A program made the translations under genes and the position numbers. The notes under the pieces were generated by a model. It saw nothing but the letters and a program-made list of their open reading frames with translations, did no database searches and was not told the origin of the DNA. This document shows positions 8,271-17,359 of a DNA stretch of 64,000 bases, one piece after another. Location: the NCBI GenBank assembly GCA_965228265.1, contig OZ245804.1, positions 1,674,001-1,738,000 of the forward strand. Direction: 5' to 3'. Each line of letters starts with the position of its first letter. The first letter of the stretch is position 1. The stretch is from GCA-2732755 sp965228265 (GTDB lineage: Bacteria; Planctomycetota; Phycisphaerae; Phycisphaerales; UBA1924).

Positions 8271-9260
8271 GTGGGACGCAAAGACGCCGCCATGCTCCTG
8301 ATGCTCGCACTCCTGCTGGTCGGCGCGGCGGTCCTGCGCCTGGCCTGCGGGCCCGAGGGGCTGGCCTTTGCCGCCTCCGAGACCGTCGCCAGCCTGCGGA
8401 TGACCCGCGTCCTCGCCGCTGCGTCCGTGGGCGCCTCGCTCGCCGTCGCGGGCGTCATGCTCCAGTCCCTGCTCCGCAACCCGCTCGCCTCGCCCGATCT
8501 GATCGGTGTCTCGGCCGGCTCGGGGCTGGCAGTCGTCGTCTCGGCGTATCTGGGCTACCTCTCTACGGGCCAGATCACGCCCCCCGGGGCTGAGCCCATC
8601 CCCGCCGTCATCGGGGCCCTGGCGACTCTCGGGTTCGTCTACACACTCAGCCAGCGCCGGGGCTTCATCGAGCCGGTCACGCTCATCCTCGTCGGGGTCG
8701 TCGTGGGCATCCTCTGCGGCTCGGCGGCCGCCTTCATCCGCCAACTCCTGCCCGACGGCGGGTTCGCGGTCGCGCGCCTTCTTGTCGGGCGTCTCTCGGA
8801 TGACCTCTCGCTCAGCATGGTCCGGGGCGTGCTCGTGGTCACCGTCATCGGAGCCGCCATCGGCGCGTGGCTCGGGCCCGCGATGGACGCAGCCGCCATG
8901 TCCGATGACGAGGCCCGCACCGTGGGCGTCCCGGTCGGAGCGCTGCGTCTGACGCTCTTTCTGATCTCGGGCGTGCTCACCGCGGGTTCGGTTGTGCTTG
9001 TCGGTCCGATCGGGTTCGTGGGGCTCGTGGTGCCGCACGCCGTGCGCATGCTGACGGGGCCCAACCACCGCGTTCTGATGATCGGGTCGGCGCTCACCGG
9101 CGCGTCAGCCGTCGTGCTCGCCGATGTCGCCGTCCGTCTGATCCCCACGCGCACCGGCGCAATCCCGATCGGCGTAATCACCTCCCTCGTCGGAGGCCCG
9201 ATCTTCCTCTGGATGCTCTACTTCACGATCCGCAAGCCCGGCGGGATGACCAACAGTTAA
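8271..9260 (+). CDS. FecCD/BtuC-family ABC transporter permease
   Basis: This 329-aa integral membrane protein has about nine to ten hydrophobic helices and the family signatures LAVAGVMLQSLLRNPLASPD near residue 60 and GPIGFVGLVVPHAVRML near residue 245. FecCD permeases import iron-siderophore, haem or cobalamin with a binding protein and an ATPase, neither of which is adjacent. The start is GTG at 8271; an ATG 21 bp later is possible. It lies next to B12-dependent metH, converging on it, so cobalamin is a reasonable but unproven substrate. Confidence 0.9.
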   Translation: MGRKDAAMLLMLALLLVGAAVLRLACGPEGLAFAASETVASLRMTRVLAAASVGASLAVAGVMLQSLLRNPLASPDLIGVSAGSGLAVVVSAYLGYLSTGQITPPGAEPIPAVIGALATLGFVYTLSQRRGFIEPVTLILVGVVVGILCGSAAAFIRQLLPDGGFAVARLLVGRLSDDLSLSMVRGVLVVTVIGAAIGAWLGPAMDAAAMSDDEARTVGVPVGALRLTLFLISGVLTAGSVVLVGPIGFVGLVVPHAVRMLTGPNHRVLMIGSALTGASAVVLADVAVRLIPTRTGAIPIGVITSLVGGPIFLWMLYFTIRKPGGMTNS

Positions 9261-9270
9261 GCCAACTCGG

Positions 9271-9353
9271 GTGCCACGGCTTGTCCGTCCTCGGCAAGCC
9301 GTGTCCTCTGATTGCGTTCATCGAAATCACGGCTTGAGAACAAGCCGTGGCAC
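9271..9353. repeat. Double-hairpin intergenic repeat (GTGCCACGGCTTG family)
   Basis: The outer arms GTGCCACGGCTTG (9271-9283) and its reverse complement (9341-9353) flank inner copies CAAGCCGTG (9295-9303) and CACGGCTTG (9328-9336), so two hairpins can form. It lies between the convergent permease and metH genes, where it may end transcription. The tidy modular form suggests a dispersed repeat element. Confidence 0.75.
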
Positions 9354-9357
9354 CAGA

Positions 9358-12300
9358 TCACACGTTGAAGTACTTCGCCTCCGGGTGGTGCACCACGATC
9401 GCGCTCGTGGACTGCTCGGGATCGATCTGCCAGTTCTCGGTCAGGTGACACCCGATCCGCTCGGGCTCGATGAGCCTGAACAGGATCTCCTGATCGCTCA
9501 TGTCAGGGCAGGCCGGGTACCCGAAGCTGTAGCGCGAGCCGCGGTACTTCTGCGTGAACAGCCCTTTGACGGTCGGGCTGTCCTCGCCGGCGATACCGAG
9601 TTCCTGCCGGATGCGTTTGTGCCACATCTCGGCCAGACCCTCGGCCGTCTCGACGCCCATCCCGTGCAGGTACAGATACTCCGTGTAGTTGTTCGCCTCG
9701 TAGAGCGTTCTTGCCGCCTCGCTCACGCGCGTGCCCATCGTCACGCACGTCAGTGGCAGCACGTCCTTCTCGCCCGAATCCACGTCGCGGAAGAAGTCCG
9801 AGATGCACAGCCGCTTGCGCTGGCTCTGCCTCGGGAAGGTGAACCGCTCGATCTCACGGTCGTGGTCCTCTGGGTCGTATACGATCAGATCGTTGCCCGA
9901 GCTGTTCACCGGGAAGTAGCCGTAGACCACCGCGGGGCGGAGGATGTTCTCTGCCTTGCACTGCTGCTTGAGGCGTTTGAAGGTCGGCAGGACCGTCTCC
10001 TGCATCTTCGCCTCGTACTCGGCGTCGCTCATCTTGCCCTTCTTGAACTGCCACTGCGTGCGGAAGAGGGCTACCGGGTTGATGAACGGGTAGACGTGAT
10101 CCAGCTCGATGTCGGTAACGATCCGCGTGCCCCAGAACGGAGCCGTCGGGATCTCCACATCCTGCGCGACCTCGCTCCGCTCGATGACCGCCACGCCAGC
10201 CTGCTTGGTCGCCGCGAACTCGTCCTGCGCCTCGGCCTGCCTCGCCCGCGAGCCGGCGACCATCGCCTCCGCCTCGGTGCGTTTGGTCAGACGCGCCTCG
10301 ACCTCGCTGTCGATCTCGCTGAGCAGCCCCGTTTCGAGGCGGTCCATCACGCGCAGACCCTCGAACGCGTCTTTGCCGTAGTACAGCTTGCCCTCGTACA
10401 CGCTCCGCAGATGGCTCTCGGCGTAGTGCCGCGTCAGCGCCGCGCCGCCCAGCAGCACGGGCACCTTCACGCCCCGCTCGTTCATCTCGCGGAGGTTGTC
10501 CTCCATCACATTCACGCTCTTGACGAGCAGGCCTGACAGCCCGATCGCGTCGGCCTTGGTCGACTCGAGCGCCGTCAGGATGTCACCGATCGGCTGCTTG
10601 ATGCCCAGGTTGTGCACCGTGAAGCCGTTGTTCGAGAGGATGATGTCGACCAGGTTCTTCCCGATGTCGTGCACGTCGCCCTTGACCGTCGCCAGCACGA
10701 TCGTGCCCCGCGTCTGACCCTCGACCCGCTCCATGAGCGGCTCGAGCTTGGAGACCGCCAGCTTCATCACCTCCGCCGACTGCAGAACAAAGGGAAGCTG
10801 CATCTGGCCCGAGCCGAACAGCTCGCCCACAGTCTTCATCCCGTCGAGCAGGTGATCGTTGATGATCTCCAGCGGCTCGTACCGCTGAAGCGCCTCATCT
10901 AGGGACTCGCCAAGCCCTTCTTTCTGCCCGTCGATGATGTGCTCGCGCAGGCGTTCCTCGAGCGTCAGGTTCTTCGTGACCTTCTTCGCCTCGGCGACCG
11001 AGTCCACGTCCTTGAACAGCTCGATGTACGCGTTCAGCGGGTCGTGGCCTTCCTCGCGACGGTCGTAGATGAGATCCAGCGCCGCGTCCCGCTGCGCTGC
11101 TTCGATCTTGTTGAGCGGCAGGATCTTCGAGGCGTGCACGATCGCGCTGGTCAGCCCCGCCTCCGTCAGCTCGTGCAGGAAGACCGAGTTGAGCACAACC
11201 CGCGCCGCGGGCTTGAGGCCGAACGACACGTTCGAGAGACCGCAGGTGATCTGCACCTCAGGGTACGCCTTGGCGATCCGCTTGACGCCTTCGATGAGCT
11301 CGAGCGCCGAGCGTCGGTCCGAGTCCAGGCCCGTCGAGATGGGCAGCACGAGCGGATCGATGAACAGGTCCTCGATGGCGAGGCCGTGCTTCCGTGTGGC
11401 CCGCTCGATCCCGCGAGTGGCGATCGCGAGCTTGCGCTCGGCCGTCCGCGCCATGGATTCTTCGGGGTCCTCGTCGATCGTCCCGATGACTAGTGATGAG
11501 CCGAAGCGCCTCGCGAGATCGCAGATCTCATCGAATTTCTCGTCGCCGTCCTCGAAGTTCGCCGAGTTGATCACGCACTTGCCCGGCGCGTGCTTGAGGC
11601 CCGCCTCGAATGTCTTGACCTGGGTCGAATCGAGCATGAGGGGGGCGTCAACCTGACGCACCAGGCGTTTGACCGCCTCGCCCATGTCCGCGCTGTTGTC
11701 TCGCCCGGTCGCGTCGACGTTGAGATCCAGGACGTGCGAGCCGTCGCGGACCTGCTCGCGTCCGAGGGCGACAATGCCGTCCCAGTCGCTCTCTTCGAGG
11801 AGCCTTTTGAACTTTCGGCTGCCCGAGGCGTTGCAGCGTTCGCCCACGATCAGAATCGAGTTGTCCTGCCTGAACTCCGTCGGCCCGTAAAGCGACGTCG
11901 CCGACGCAGGAGTGGGGCGGTGCTCGGTGAGCTTGGGCTCGAGTCCGTCCACGTTCTTGGCAAGCTCGCGGATGTGCTCGGGCGTCGTGCCGCAGCAGCC
12001 GCCGACGATGGATACACCCTGCTCGCGCACAAACCCGGTGATCGCTTCCGCGAACGGTTTCGGCGCCAGCGGGTACTCGGTTCTGCCCTCGACCAGCACG
12101 GGAAGCCCCGCATTGGGGATGACAGAGATGTACCGGTCCTTGCTGCGCCAGTGGCGCGCCAGGTGGGAGACGTGCTCGGCCATTTCCACGGGCCCTGTGG
12201 CGCAGTTCAGGCCGAGCGAGGTGATCGGGTATGACCGCAACGCCTCCAGCGCGCCCTCGATCGAGGTACCCATCAGCATCGTGCCCGTCTGCTCGATGGT

Positions 12301-12882
12301 CACGCTGACCATCAACGGCACGTCATCTGGCCCCTTGCCCGCCTCGTCGAGCGCACCGAGGCACGCGTTCACGGCGCATTTCACCTGCAACAGGTCCTGG
12401 CAGGTCTCGATGATGAAGGCGTCGGCTCCGCCGGCGATGAGTCCCGCAGCCTGCTGCTTGTAGCTGGCGTACAGGTCGTCCCATCGGATCTGGTCGAGCG
12501 TGATCAGCTTGGTGCCGGGCCCCATTGATCCGAGCACAAATCGGGGCTTGTCGCTCGTGGAGTGTTTGTCGCAGGCCGAGCGGGCGATCTCGGCCGCGGC
12601 TTTGTTGAGTTCGAAGACCTTGTCCGCGATCCCGTTGTCCTCGAGGACGTGGGCCGCCCCGCCGAAGGAGTTGGTCTCGATGCAGTCGGCGCCGACCTCG
12701 AGGAACTGGCCGTGGAGCTGCTCGAGGACATCGGGCCTGGTGAGGGAGATGATGTCGGTGCAGTTCTCGCAGCCGCAATAGTCGCGTTCGAGGTCCAGAT
12801 CTGCGGCGTGGATGGATGTGCCCATCGCGCCGTCGACGACGATGACGCGGCGGGCAAGCTCCACAAGAAATCGGCTGGCCAT
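9358..12882 (-). CDS. metH: Cobalamin-dependent methionine synthase
   Basis: The 1174-aa protein has all four MetH modules in order. The homocysteine domain has zinc cysteines in GLNCATGP (about residue 226) and GGCCGTT (about 295). The methyltetrahydrofolate (pterin-binding) domain begins after ILIVGERCNASGSRKF. The cobalamin domain has the cap and the DxHxxG motif VKGDVHDIGKNL, whose His ligates B12 (about residue 736). The C-terminal reactivation domain has the AdoMet-binding GYPACPDMSD. The enzyme methylates homocysteine and recycles folate. The ATG at 12882 follows GAGAGGAG. I see no B12 or SAM riboswitch in the 120-bp gap upstream. Confidence 0.98.
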   Translation of the reverse strand: MASRFLVELARRVIVVDGAMGTSIHAADLDLERDYCGCENCTDIISLTRPDVLEQLHGQFLEVGADCIETNSFGGAAHVLEDNGIADKVFELNKAAAEIARSACDKHSTSDKPRFVLGSMGPGTKLITLDQIRWDDLYASYKQQAAGLIAGGADAFIIETCQDLLQVKCAVNACLGALDEAGKGPDDVPLMVSVTIEQTGTMLMGTSIEGALEALRSYPITSLGLNCATGPVEMAEHVSHLARHWRSKDRYISVIPNAGLPVLVEGRTEYPLAPKPFAEAITGFVREQGVSIVGGCCGTTPEHIRELAKNVDGLEPKLTEHRPTPASATSLYGPTEFRQDNSILIVGERCNASGSRKFKRLLEESDWDGIVALGREQVRDGSHVLDLNVDATGRDNSADMGEAVKRLVRQVDAPLMLDSTQVKTFEAGLKHAPGKCVINSANFEDGDEKFDEICDLARRFGSSLVIGTIDEDPEESMARTAERKLAIATRGIERATRKHGLAIEDLFIDPLVLPISTGLDSDRRSALELIEGVKRIAKAYPEVQITCGLSNVSFGLKPAARVVLNSVFLHELTEAGLTSAIVHASKILPLNKIEAAQRDAALDLIYDRREEGHDPLNAYIELFKDVDSVAEAKKVTKNLTLEERLREHIIDGQKEGLGESLDEALQRYEPLEIINDHLLDGMKTVGELFGSGQMQLPFVLQSAEVMKLAVSKLEPLMERVEGQTRGTIVLATVKGDVHDIGKNLVDIILSNNGFTVHNLGIKQPIGDILTALESTKADAIGLSGLLVKSVNVMEDNLREMNERGVKVPVLLGGAALTRHYAESHLRSVYEGKLYYGKDAFEGLRVMDRLETGLLSEIDSEVEARLTKRTEAEAMVAGSRARQAEAQDEFAATKQAGVAVIERSEVAQDVEIPTAPFWGTRIVTDIELDHVYPFINPVALFRTQWQFKKGKMSDAEYEAKMQETVLPTFKRLKQQCKAENILRPAVVYGYFPVNSSGNDLIVYDPEDHDREIERFTFPRQSQRKRLCISDFFRDVDSGEKDVLPLTCVTMGTRVSEAARTLYEANNYTEYLYLHGMGVETAEGLAEMWHKRIRQELGIAGEDSPTVKGLFTQKYRGSRYSFGYPACPDMSDQEILFRLIEPERIGCHLTENWQIDPEQSTSAIVVHHPEAKYFNV

Positions 12883-12949
12883 GGGGCTCCTCTCGGGTAT
12901 CGAGTCTATCCATTGTACCGGATGAATGGATGAAAGACACCGAGGTGGC

Positions 12950-12974
12950 AAAAAGAACGCCGCTCGAGGCGGCG
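12950..12974 (-). terminator. Intrinsic terminator of rpmE
   Basis: On the minus strand a 6-bp GC stem (CGCCGC / GCGGCG, loop of 5 nt) is followed by TTCTTTTTG, about 30 bp after the rpmE stop codon. This is a standard rho-independent terminator and separates rpmE from metH. Confidence 0.7.
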
Positions 12975-13002
12975 CGAGGTGTTTGTGATGTGAGCCGGGG
13001 GC

Positions 13003-13248
13003 TTACTTGCGGGTCTTCTTGCCGCCCTTGGAGCCCTTGCCGGCGAAGTAGCCGCCGGAGAAGCGCTTCTGGAAGCGTTCGAGTCGACCAGTGGCGTCCA
13101 CGAAGCTCTGCTTCCCCGTGAAGAAGGGGTGCGAGCCCGACCAGACGTCGACGTGGAGCTCGGGGACGGTGGCCCCGACTTCCATGACGACTTCGCCGTT
13201 GTAGTAGACCTTGCAGTTGTGCATGGCCGGGTGAGTGTCCTTCTTCAT
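13003..13248 (-). CDS. rpmE: 50S ribosomal protein L31
   Basis: This 81-aa protein starts MKKDTHPAMHNCKVYYNGEV and contains the bL31 signature VWSGSHPFFTGKQSFVDATG, followed by a basic tail (GKGSKGGKKTRK). It lacks the CxxC pairs of zinc-binding L31, with a single Cys at position 12, so it is a zinc-independent form. The ATG at 13248 has GGAGTC upstream; upstream extensions are not conserved. The prophage attachment site lies 160 bp upstream on the other strand. Confidence 0.95.
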   Translation of the reverse strand: MKKDTHPAMHNCKVYYNGEVVMEVGATVPELHVDVWSGSHPFFTGKQSFVDATGRLERFQKRFSGGYFAGKGSKGGKKTRK

Positions 13249-13410
13249 TGCAGACTCCTGCCGGCCGGGCCGGCACATCGGGCTTGGACGGCAAGGATAG
13301 GCACCCCGCGGGCAACTGTCAGGCAACCGGGGTGAGCGAGAATCCGGGCGGGCCCGGGCATATAGTCGTCCCGCGATTCGCCGGTCCGGCCCCCTGTGGG
13401 TCCTCCGGGG

Positions 13411-13446
13411 AGGGCGAGGCCACCTTAGCTCAGTTGGTAGAGCGAA
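13411..13446 (+). repeat. attL: 36-bp direct repeat with tRNA-Thr 5' half
   Basis: The 36 bases are identical to 51392-51427. They comprise 9 bp of upstream flank (AGGGCGAGG, whose last G is tRNA base 1) and the tRNA 5' half through the D arm (CCACCTTAGCTCAGTTGGTA and GAGCGAA). The sequence diverges at 13447, where the prophage begins. The tRNA half here still lies behind the original chromosomal upstream DNA but has lost its 3' half. Confidence 0.93.
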
Positions 13447-13598
13447 CGGCAAAAGATTCGGCAAAACCGAACTTTCACCTATCGCTCGCAAGCTCGCTTA
13501 GCTTCCATAAAGCAACGGTCGAATCGTTCGTATTCGGCAACGGCTCAAACCTCTTCACTTTGTTCTTTTCCTCTAGCCCCGCATCAAAGGGGTTAGAT

Positions 13599-14606
13599 AT
13601 GCGTCAGTTCACGCCTTCAACAAAGCAATCAATGGGCAGCCGAATCATCTTCAGCATCGCTGAAGAACTCTGTAGCTCAATCGAGACAGACAGCGGACCC
13701 AACGCAGCAGAATCGTTCAGACGTTGTACCCGTAGGTTCCTCAAGGAATACGGCAGCAAGCATATTCGCAAGCTCACGCTTCAAGACTTGCAGGGATTCA
13801 AGCAACAACTCAAGAGCGACGGTCTCAAGCCAAAGACCATCAACCATTACATGCGCTCGGTAAAGCGATTGGTCAGCTACTCAATCGAAGTCGGGTACCG
13901 TCCGTTCCTGCCTGTCTCTGCTGTCAGGGATATTCGGGTACCTGTAACGCCCCAGGACAAATCCGAGAGCCCCGAGTATGTAAGACGCTATCTCGAAGCT
14001 GTAGGCAAAGACTCAAGTACAAGGCTTGCGGGTATCGCAGAGAACCTCAAGAACCACCTTTACTTGCAGTACCTAACTGCGATGCGTCCGAGCGAACTGC
14101 TGCGCATCGTTGCCGATGAGGGCGTTTGGGAATCCGAGAACGTCTTTGTACCGACCATCGGTAAGACCAACATATCTACCCGCTTTCCTAGGCGGATTGT
14201 CCTAACCGATACGGCTCTTAGCTTTCTCAGTCGTTGTAAGAGCCATTGGACCGAGCTATCGGCGCTGGCGCAGGCGTGTAAGGTCCATGCGGGCAAAAGC
14301 TGTCATTTCTTGAGGCATTCAGCAGCGCAGGCAATGGCAGACAACGCAGTACCTTACCAAGACGTATGTATAGTTCTGGGCCACTACAACAAGATAATCG
14401 GGGCAAACAGCCTGCATTACTTCAAGCCCAACTGGGACGATACCAAGCGGGCTCTAGATATCCTGCCTTGGACGATTGGGTTAGCTGACAAACCTAAGAA
14501 AGAGAAAGCCCGTCAAGACTCGCCCGCTGCTGCCTCTTCTCGCAACAACGAGCAAGCCCTAGAGACGGGCGAAGGCCAAGCAAGGTTACGACTCGTTGGC
14601 TATTAA
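13599..14606 (+). CDS. Phage tyrosine recombinase (integrase)
   Basis: This 335-aa protein has an N-terminal SAM-like core-binding domain (about residues 30-115) and a C-terminal catalytic domain. The catalytic set is visible: Arg163 (AMRPSELLRI), His236 and Arg239 (CHFLRHSAA), His262 (LGHYNK) and Tyr274 (SLHYFKP). It mediates insertion and excision at the tRNA-Thr attachment site 150 bp away. The ATG at 13599 has AAAGGGG upstream; a longer in-frame reading would run back through attL and is not real. Transcription runs away from attL into the prophage. Confidence 0.93.
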   Translation: MRQFTPSTKQSMGSRIIFSIAEELCSSIETDSGPNAAESFRRCTRRFLKEYGSKHIRKLTLQDLQGFKQQLKSDGLKPKTINHYMRSVKRLVSYSIEVGYRPFLPVSAVRDIRVPVTPQDKSESPEYVRRYLEAVGKDSSTRLAGIAENLKNHLYLQYLTAMRPSELLRIVADEGVWESENVFVPTIGKTNISTRFPRRIVLTDTALSFLSRCKSHWTELSALAQACKVHAGKSCHFLRHSAAQAMADNAVPYQDVCIVLGHYNKIIGANSLHYFKPNWDDTKRALDILPWTIGLADKPKKEKARQDSPAAASSRNNEQALETGEGQARLRLVGY

Positions 14607-14615
14607 TTGTATCGG

Positions 14616-15857
14616 CTACTTTCGGTTCATAAGTAGTTCAATGATTGGAGGCATTGGTCCGTGGTCCTCCTTCACAAAGCCACTTGAGGCAGGGCGGAAC
14701 AAAGCTTTGAGGATAATCTCTAGTGTTGCATCATCTGGCAGTTTATTATCGTTTTGGAGCGATAGATATGTCTTGGTCATAACGGCTCGTTCATCCGCAT
14801 CTGCTACTAGATGTTGGTGACTCAGCAAGTTCCTGCTGATAATGCGGAGTATCCAGAATAAGAGTCCTATCAACGCAGCAAACGCTGTTGCTTTTGCTAT
14901 TGGATTGGCTGTAGTAGTTTGCGCACTATCTTGTGCTGCCGAAAGCCCAAATAGTTGCATATAAAAATGCTCAAGTGGAATTATGAATGCGATAGAAAGC
15001 AATGCAACTAGTACAAGAGATAGTGCCATAGAACTAGTTAGCAGGATGCCGTAGAGTAATACTCTACGCCTATGAAATGCAGCTTTAGTCTCCCAATAGC
15101 GAACTGGAGATAGCAATGCAATCTCAGAGTTGTAATGCGTCTGTATCGTTCGTAACTGGCGATGTAGCCGGTTCTTCAATCCTCTTCTAACTTGTTTCAT
15201 ACGATGAGAGAAATGTTGTCTCCATCTCGCAGCTTCATCTACCTGATGATTTATTCGACGCTGTGCATGCTCGGCCTTAGAAGCAACTTCCTCATAATGC
15301 GAAGTTGTCTCGCTAATACGTGTAGTCGTTTCATCGTGTAGGTTGCTAATTTTTTCAACATAACTATTTATATTGATGTTGTCCAACATGTTTGTAGTAA
15401 TATGTCCGCTTTCCAGATAATAGAGAATTATGCCGAACATACTGTCGGGCTGCTCGGGACGAGGGATGGGCCAGTTGTGATGTGCAGATAGGTAGCAGGC
15501 GGCTGCTTGCGGTGAGCGCTCCTCTGAGAGAGCTTTGAGTTTGTCCCAGAATGGTATAGACTGGTTTAGAGTTTTTAGATAGTTCGTAGCAGCGTTAGTG
15601 ATGTCTCTGCGCTGGTCGTCATTCAGGTTTTTGCCGCTATAGATTGGGTCATAGTTTCTAATCAGATTGCGAATGGGATTCCAGGCCTGTTCGTATCTGC
15701 CGATTTGATTTGGGTGCAAGAGCTTAATTATGGGGCTAAAATCATCCCATGATTTGTGAAGATACTCTTTCAAACTCTTGAACGATGTAAATGTGCGTTT
15801 GTGTGTTTCGGATATGTACACAGTATAATGAAGCGCATTTACATTTGGATCTGACAT
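14616..15857 (-). CDS. Membrane protein with coiled coil, DUF6161-like
   Basis: The 413-aa protein has a soluble N-terminal half, a central charged coiled-coil region (about residues 165-240), then two membrane segments (about residues 270-300 and 328-350). Its C-terminal part contains HLVADADERAVMTKTYLSLQ, which resembles the conserved end of DUF6161-type proteins. It is transcribed leftward, converging on the integrase, apart from the structural genes. That placement is typical of prophage cargo expressed during lysogeny. A role in superinfection exclusion or defence is inference; no catalytic motif is visible. Confidence 0.6.
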   Translation of the reverse strand: MSDPNVNALHYTVYISETHKRTFTSFKSLKEYLHKSWDDFSPIIKLLHPNQIGRYEQAWNPIRNLIRNYDPIYSGKNLNDDQRRDITNAATNYLKTLNQSIPFWDKLKALSEERSPQAAACYLSAHHNWPIPRPEQPDSMFGIILYYLESGHITTNMLDNININSYVEKISNLHDETTTRISETTSHYEEVASKAEHAQRRINHQVDEAARWRQHFSHRMKQVRRGLKNRLHRQLRTIQTHYNSEIALLSPVRYWETKAAFHRRRVLLYGILLTSSMALSLVLVALLSIAFIIPLEHFYMQLFGLSAAQDSAQTTTANPIAKATAFAALIGLLFWILRIISRNLLSHQHLVADADERAVMTKTYLSLQNDNKLPDDATLEIILKALFRPASSGFVKEDHGPMPPIIELLMNRK

Positions 15858-16084
15858 TGTATGTCCTATTCTGTGATATCAATTACAGGCTTCAAAAGCA
15901 GTGCGATTGTGCCCCATGTGTTTCTATTATAGAACTTTACGCTCTGATATCTATCGACAGCCGAACCGATAGAGTCTGGATCAGATGCAGTGCCATGCTC
16001 TATCGACTCAATATGCTGTACTTGAGTGAGTGTGACGCTAACCATAATGCGTTATCCTATAGTAAATCTTGGAAAGGGGTATCT

Positions 16085-16603
16085 ATGAAAGCGATTCTTG
16101 TTGGGGTACTGACGGTACTGATCAGTGGTCTTGGTGGCTGCAAGACCATGCAAACGGGTAATGCGTTCTCTGAGTATGACGACTTCGATAAGACTGGTGA
16201 AATTGGTATTGTTATTGGTGGACTAGGTAGCTCATTCTCTGACTTTCAGGCAACAGGCAGTAGCTTCGCTCGCCTTGAAAAGAACGGTTCTCTAGTATCG
16301 CATGTGTTCCAAGCTACGGTAATGCATAGAGACTTTCCAGTCACTGTAACAAGCGCTGCATTTGAAGTTGATGGCGAAACATTCACCCTGACGGCGCACG
16401 AAACATCGTCTACCTACTCATTCTCTCGGTTTCGAGTACTGCTATCTGAGTCTCAGATAGCGAGGCTGGCAAAGGCTGAGAGTATACGTTTTCGTGCTTA
16501 CTCTAGTAGGGGTAAATTTCCTGCTTGGGAGTTTTCAAGGAGCCAGCGTGACGCTACAAGGAAGTACTACGAGCAGTACGTTCTAAGTAGGCCTGCCGAA
16601 TAA
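16085..16603 (+). CDS. Phage-encoded lipoprotein
   Basis: This 172-aa protein has a type II signal peptide: MKAILVGVLTVLISGLGGC, with the lipobox L-G-G-C and lipidated Cys19. The mature part is beta-rich with no family I recognise. The start at 16085 has GGAAAGGGG at good spacing. It is divergent from the DUF6161-like membrane protein across 227 bp, and the two may work together in altering the lysogen envelope, as phage lipoproteins often do in exclusion. That role is inference. Confidence 0.7.
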   Translation: MKAILVGVLTVLISGLGGCKTMQTGNAFSEYDDFDKTGEIGIVIGGLGSSFSDFQATGSSFARLEKNGSLVSHVFQATVMHRDFPVTVTSAAFEVDGETFTLTAHETSSTYSFSRFRVLLSESQIARLAKAESIRFRAYSSRGKFPAWEFSRSQRDATRKYYEQYVLSRPAE

Positions 16604-16667
16604 CCATAAAGGATAAACCGAGGATTCGCTAGAAGTAGTTGTATCACCACTCTCAGGAGGTACAACT

Positions 16668-16871
16668 ATGGCATCGGTTACATGGGTCTCAGCATCAGGC
16701 GGCATCTCGGATACAGCCCCTAGCCTGGAAGGCAAGAAACAGCTACATATAGAAGCTGATAACGGTATCAATCCTAACGCCCTCAACAGCATTGTTGCAG
16801 CGGCTCAAACACTCATCCAGCTTGATACTGATGTTGTTGTCAAGCTCGAAGTCGGAAGCGGGCTCTCCTAA
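16668..16871 (+). CDS. Small phage protein, 67 aa
   Basis: The reading frame has a strong CAGGAGG site 7 nt before the ATG and codon use like the structural genes. The protein (MASVTWVSASGGISDTAP) has no recognised family. Its stop overlaps the start of the next gene (TAATG), so the two are translationally coupled. It opens the rightward structural block upstream of the terminase genes. It may be a small decoration or accessory protein, but nothing in the sequence decides this. Confidence 0.6.
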   Translation: MASVTWVSASGGISDTAPSLEGKKQLHIEADNGINPNALNSIVAAAQTLIQLDTDVVVKLEVGSGLS

Positions 16872-17284
16872 TGGCTCGCAACATCGGCGAATTGCAGGAT
16901 GCAGAGACCAACGGTAACTACGAACCCCAGGCTGTATTGCGCTCAACGATAACTGTATGGGGCGACGTAATACCCACACAGACCCGATCAGCAAGAGCAA
17001 CTGAAACGGTTAACTTCTTAGAAGCTCGTTCGCTTCTAAGTAAAGAACTCTTTGCCAAAGGGGGGCGATGGCTGAGAACCTCTGTAGCCATTGCTAAAGA
17101 GGTTCTCTTGCTCATTGAAACTTTCAACGAGTTCTACATTGACTATGAACCAACGCCAGCAGGTAGCGATTCGAGCGGGGCTGTCTATGGAATCCCGTTC
17201 GGGGATTGGGCAGACGTTGAAACCCGATGCGATACGGCAACGCTCGCAACCATAGCAGCGGTTTCTCTGCCATCAGCACGATAA
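16871..17284 (+). CDS. Phage protein of unknown function, 137 aa
   Basis: The start overlaps the stop of the 67-aa gene. The protein has a helical middle (AKGGRWLRTSVAIAKEVLLL) and a polar C-terminus with two Cys/Asp-rich turns. No family is recognised. Its position before the terminase suggests an early structural-block accessory gene. Confidence 0.6.
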   Translation: MARNIGELQDAETNGNYEPQAVLRSTITVWGDVIPTQTRSARATETVNFLEARSLLSKELFAKGGRWLRTSVAIAKEVLLLIETFNEFYIDYEPTPAGSDSSGAVYGIPFGDWADVETRCDTATLATIAAVSLPSAR

Positions 17285-17359
17285 GCAACTCAGCATTCGA
17301 TAGGGCTTCTATTAGAAGGTGTGGGTACATCATGCCCGTATAGAAGCCTTGGGGCATCT

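Noticed and set aside
9271..10536. A 421-aa plus-strand frame antisense to metH
   Set aside because: Low-complexity, Leu/Arg/Val/Glu-rich composition with no domain; the opposite strand is a full MetH.
12883..13002. Cobalamin or SAM riboswitch before metH
   Set aside because: The gap is only 120 bp, includes the rpmE terminator, and shows no B12-box or SAM-box core.
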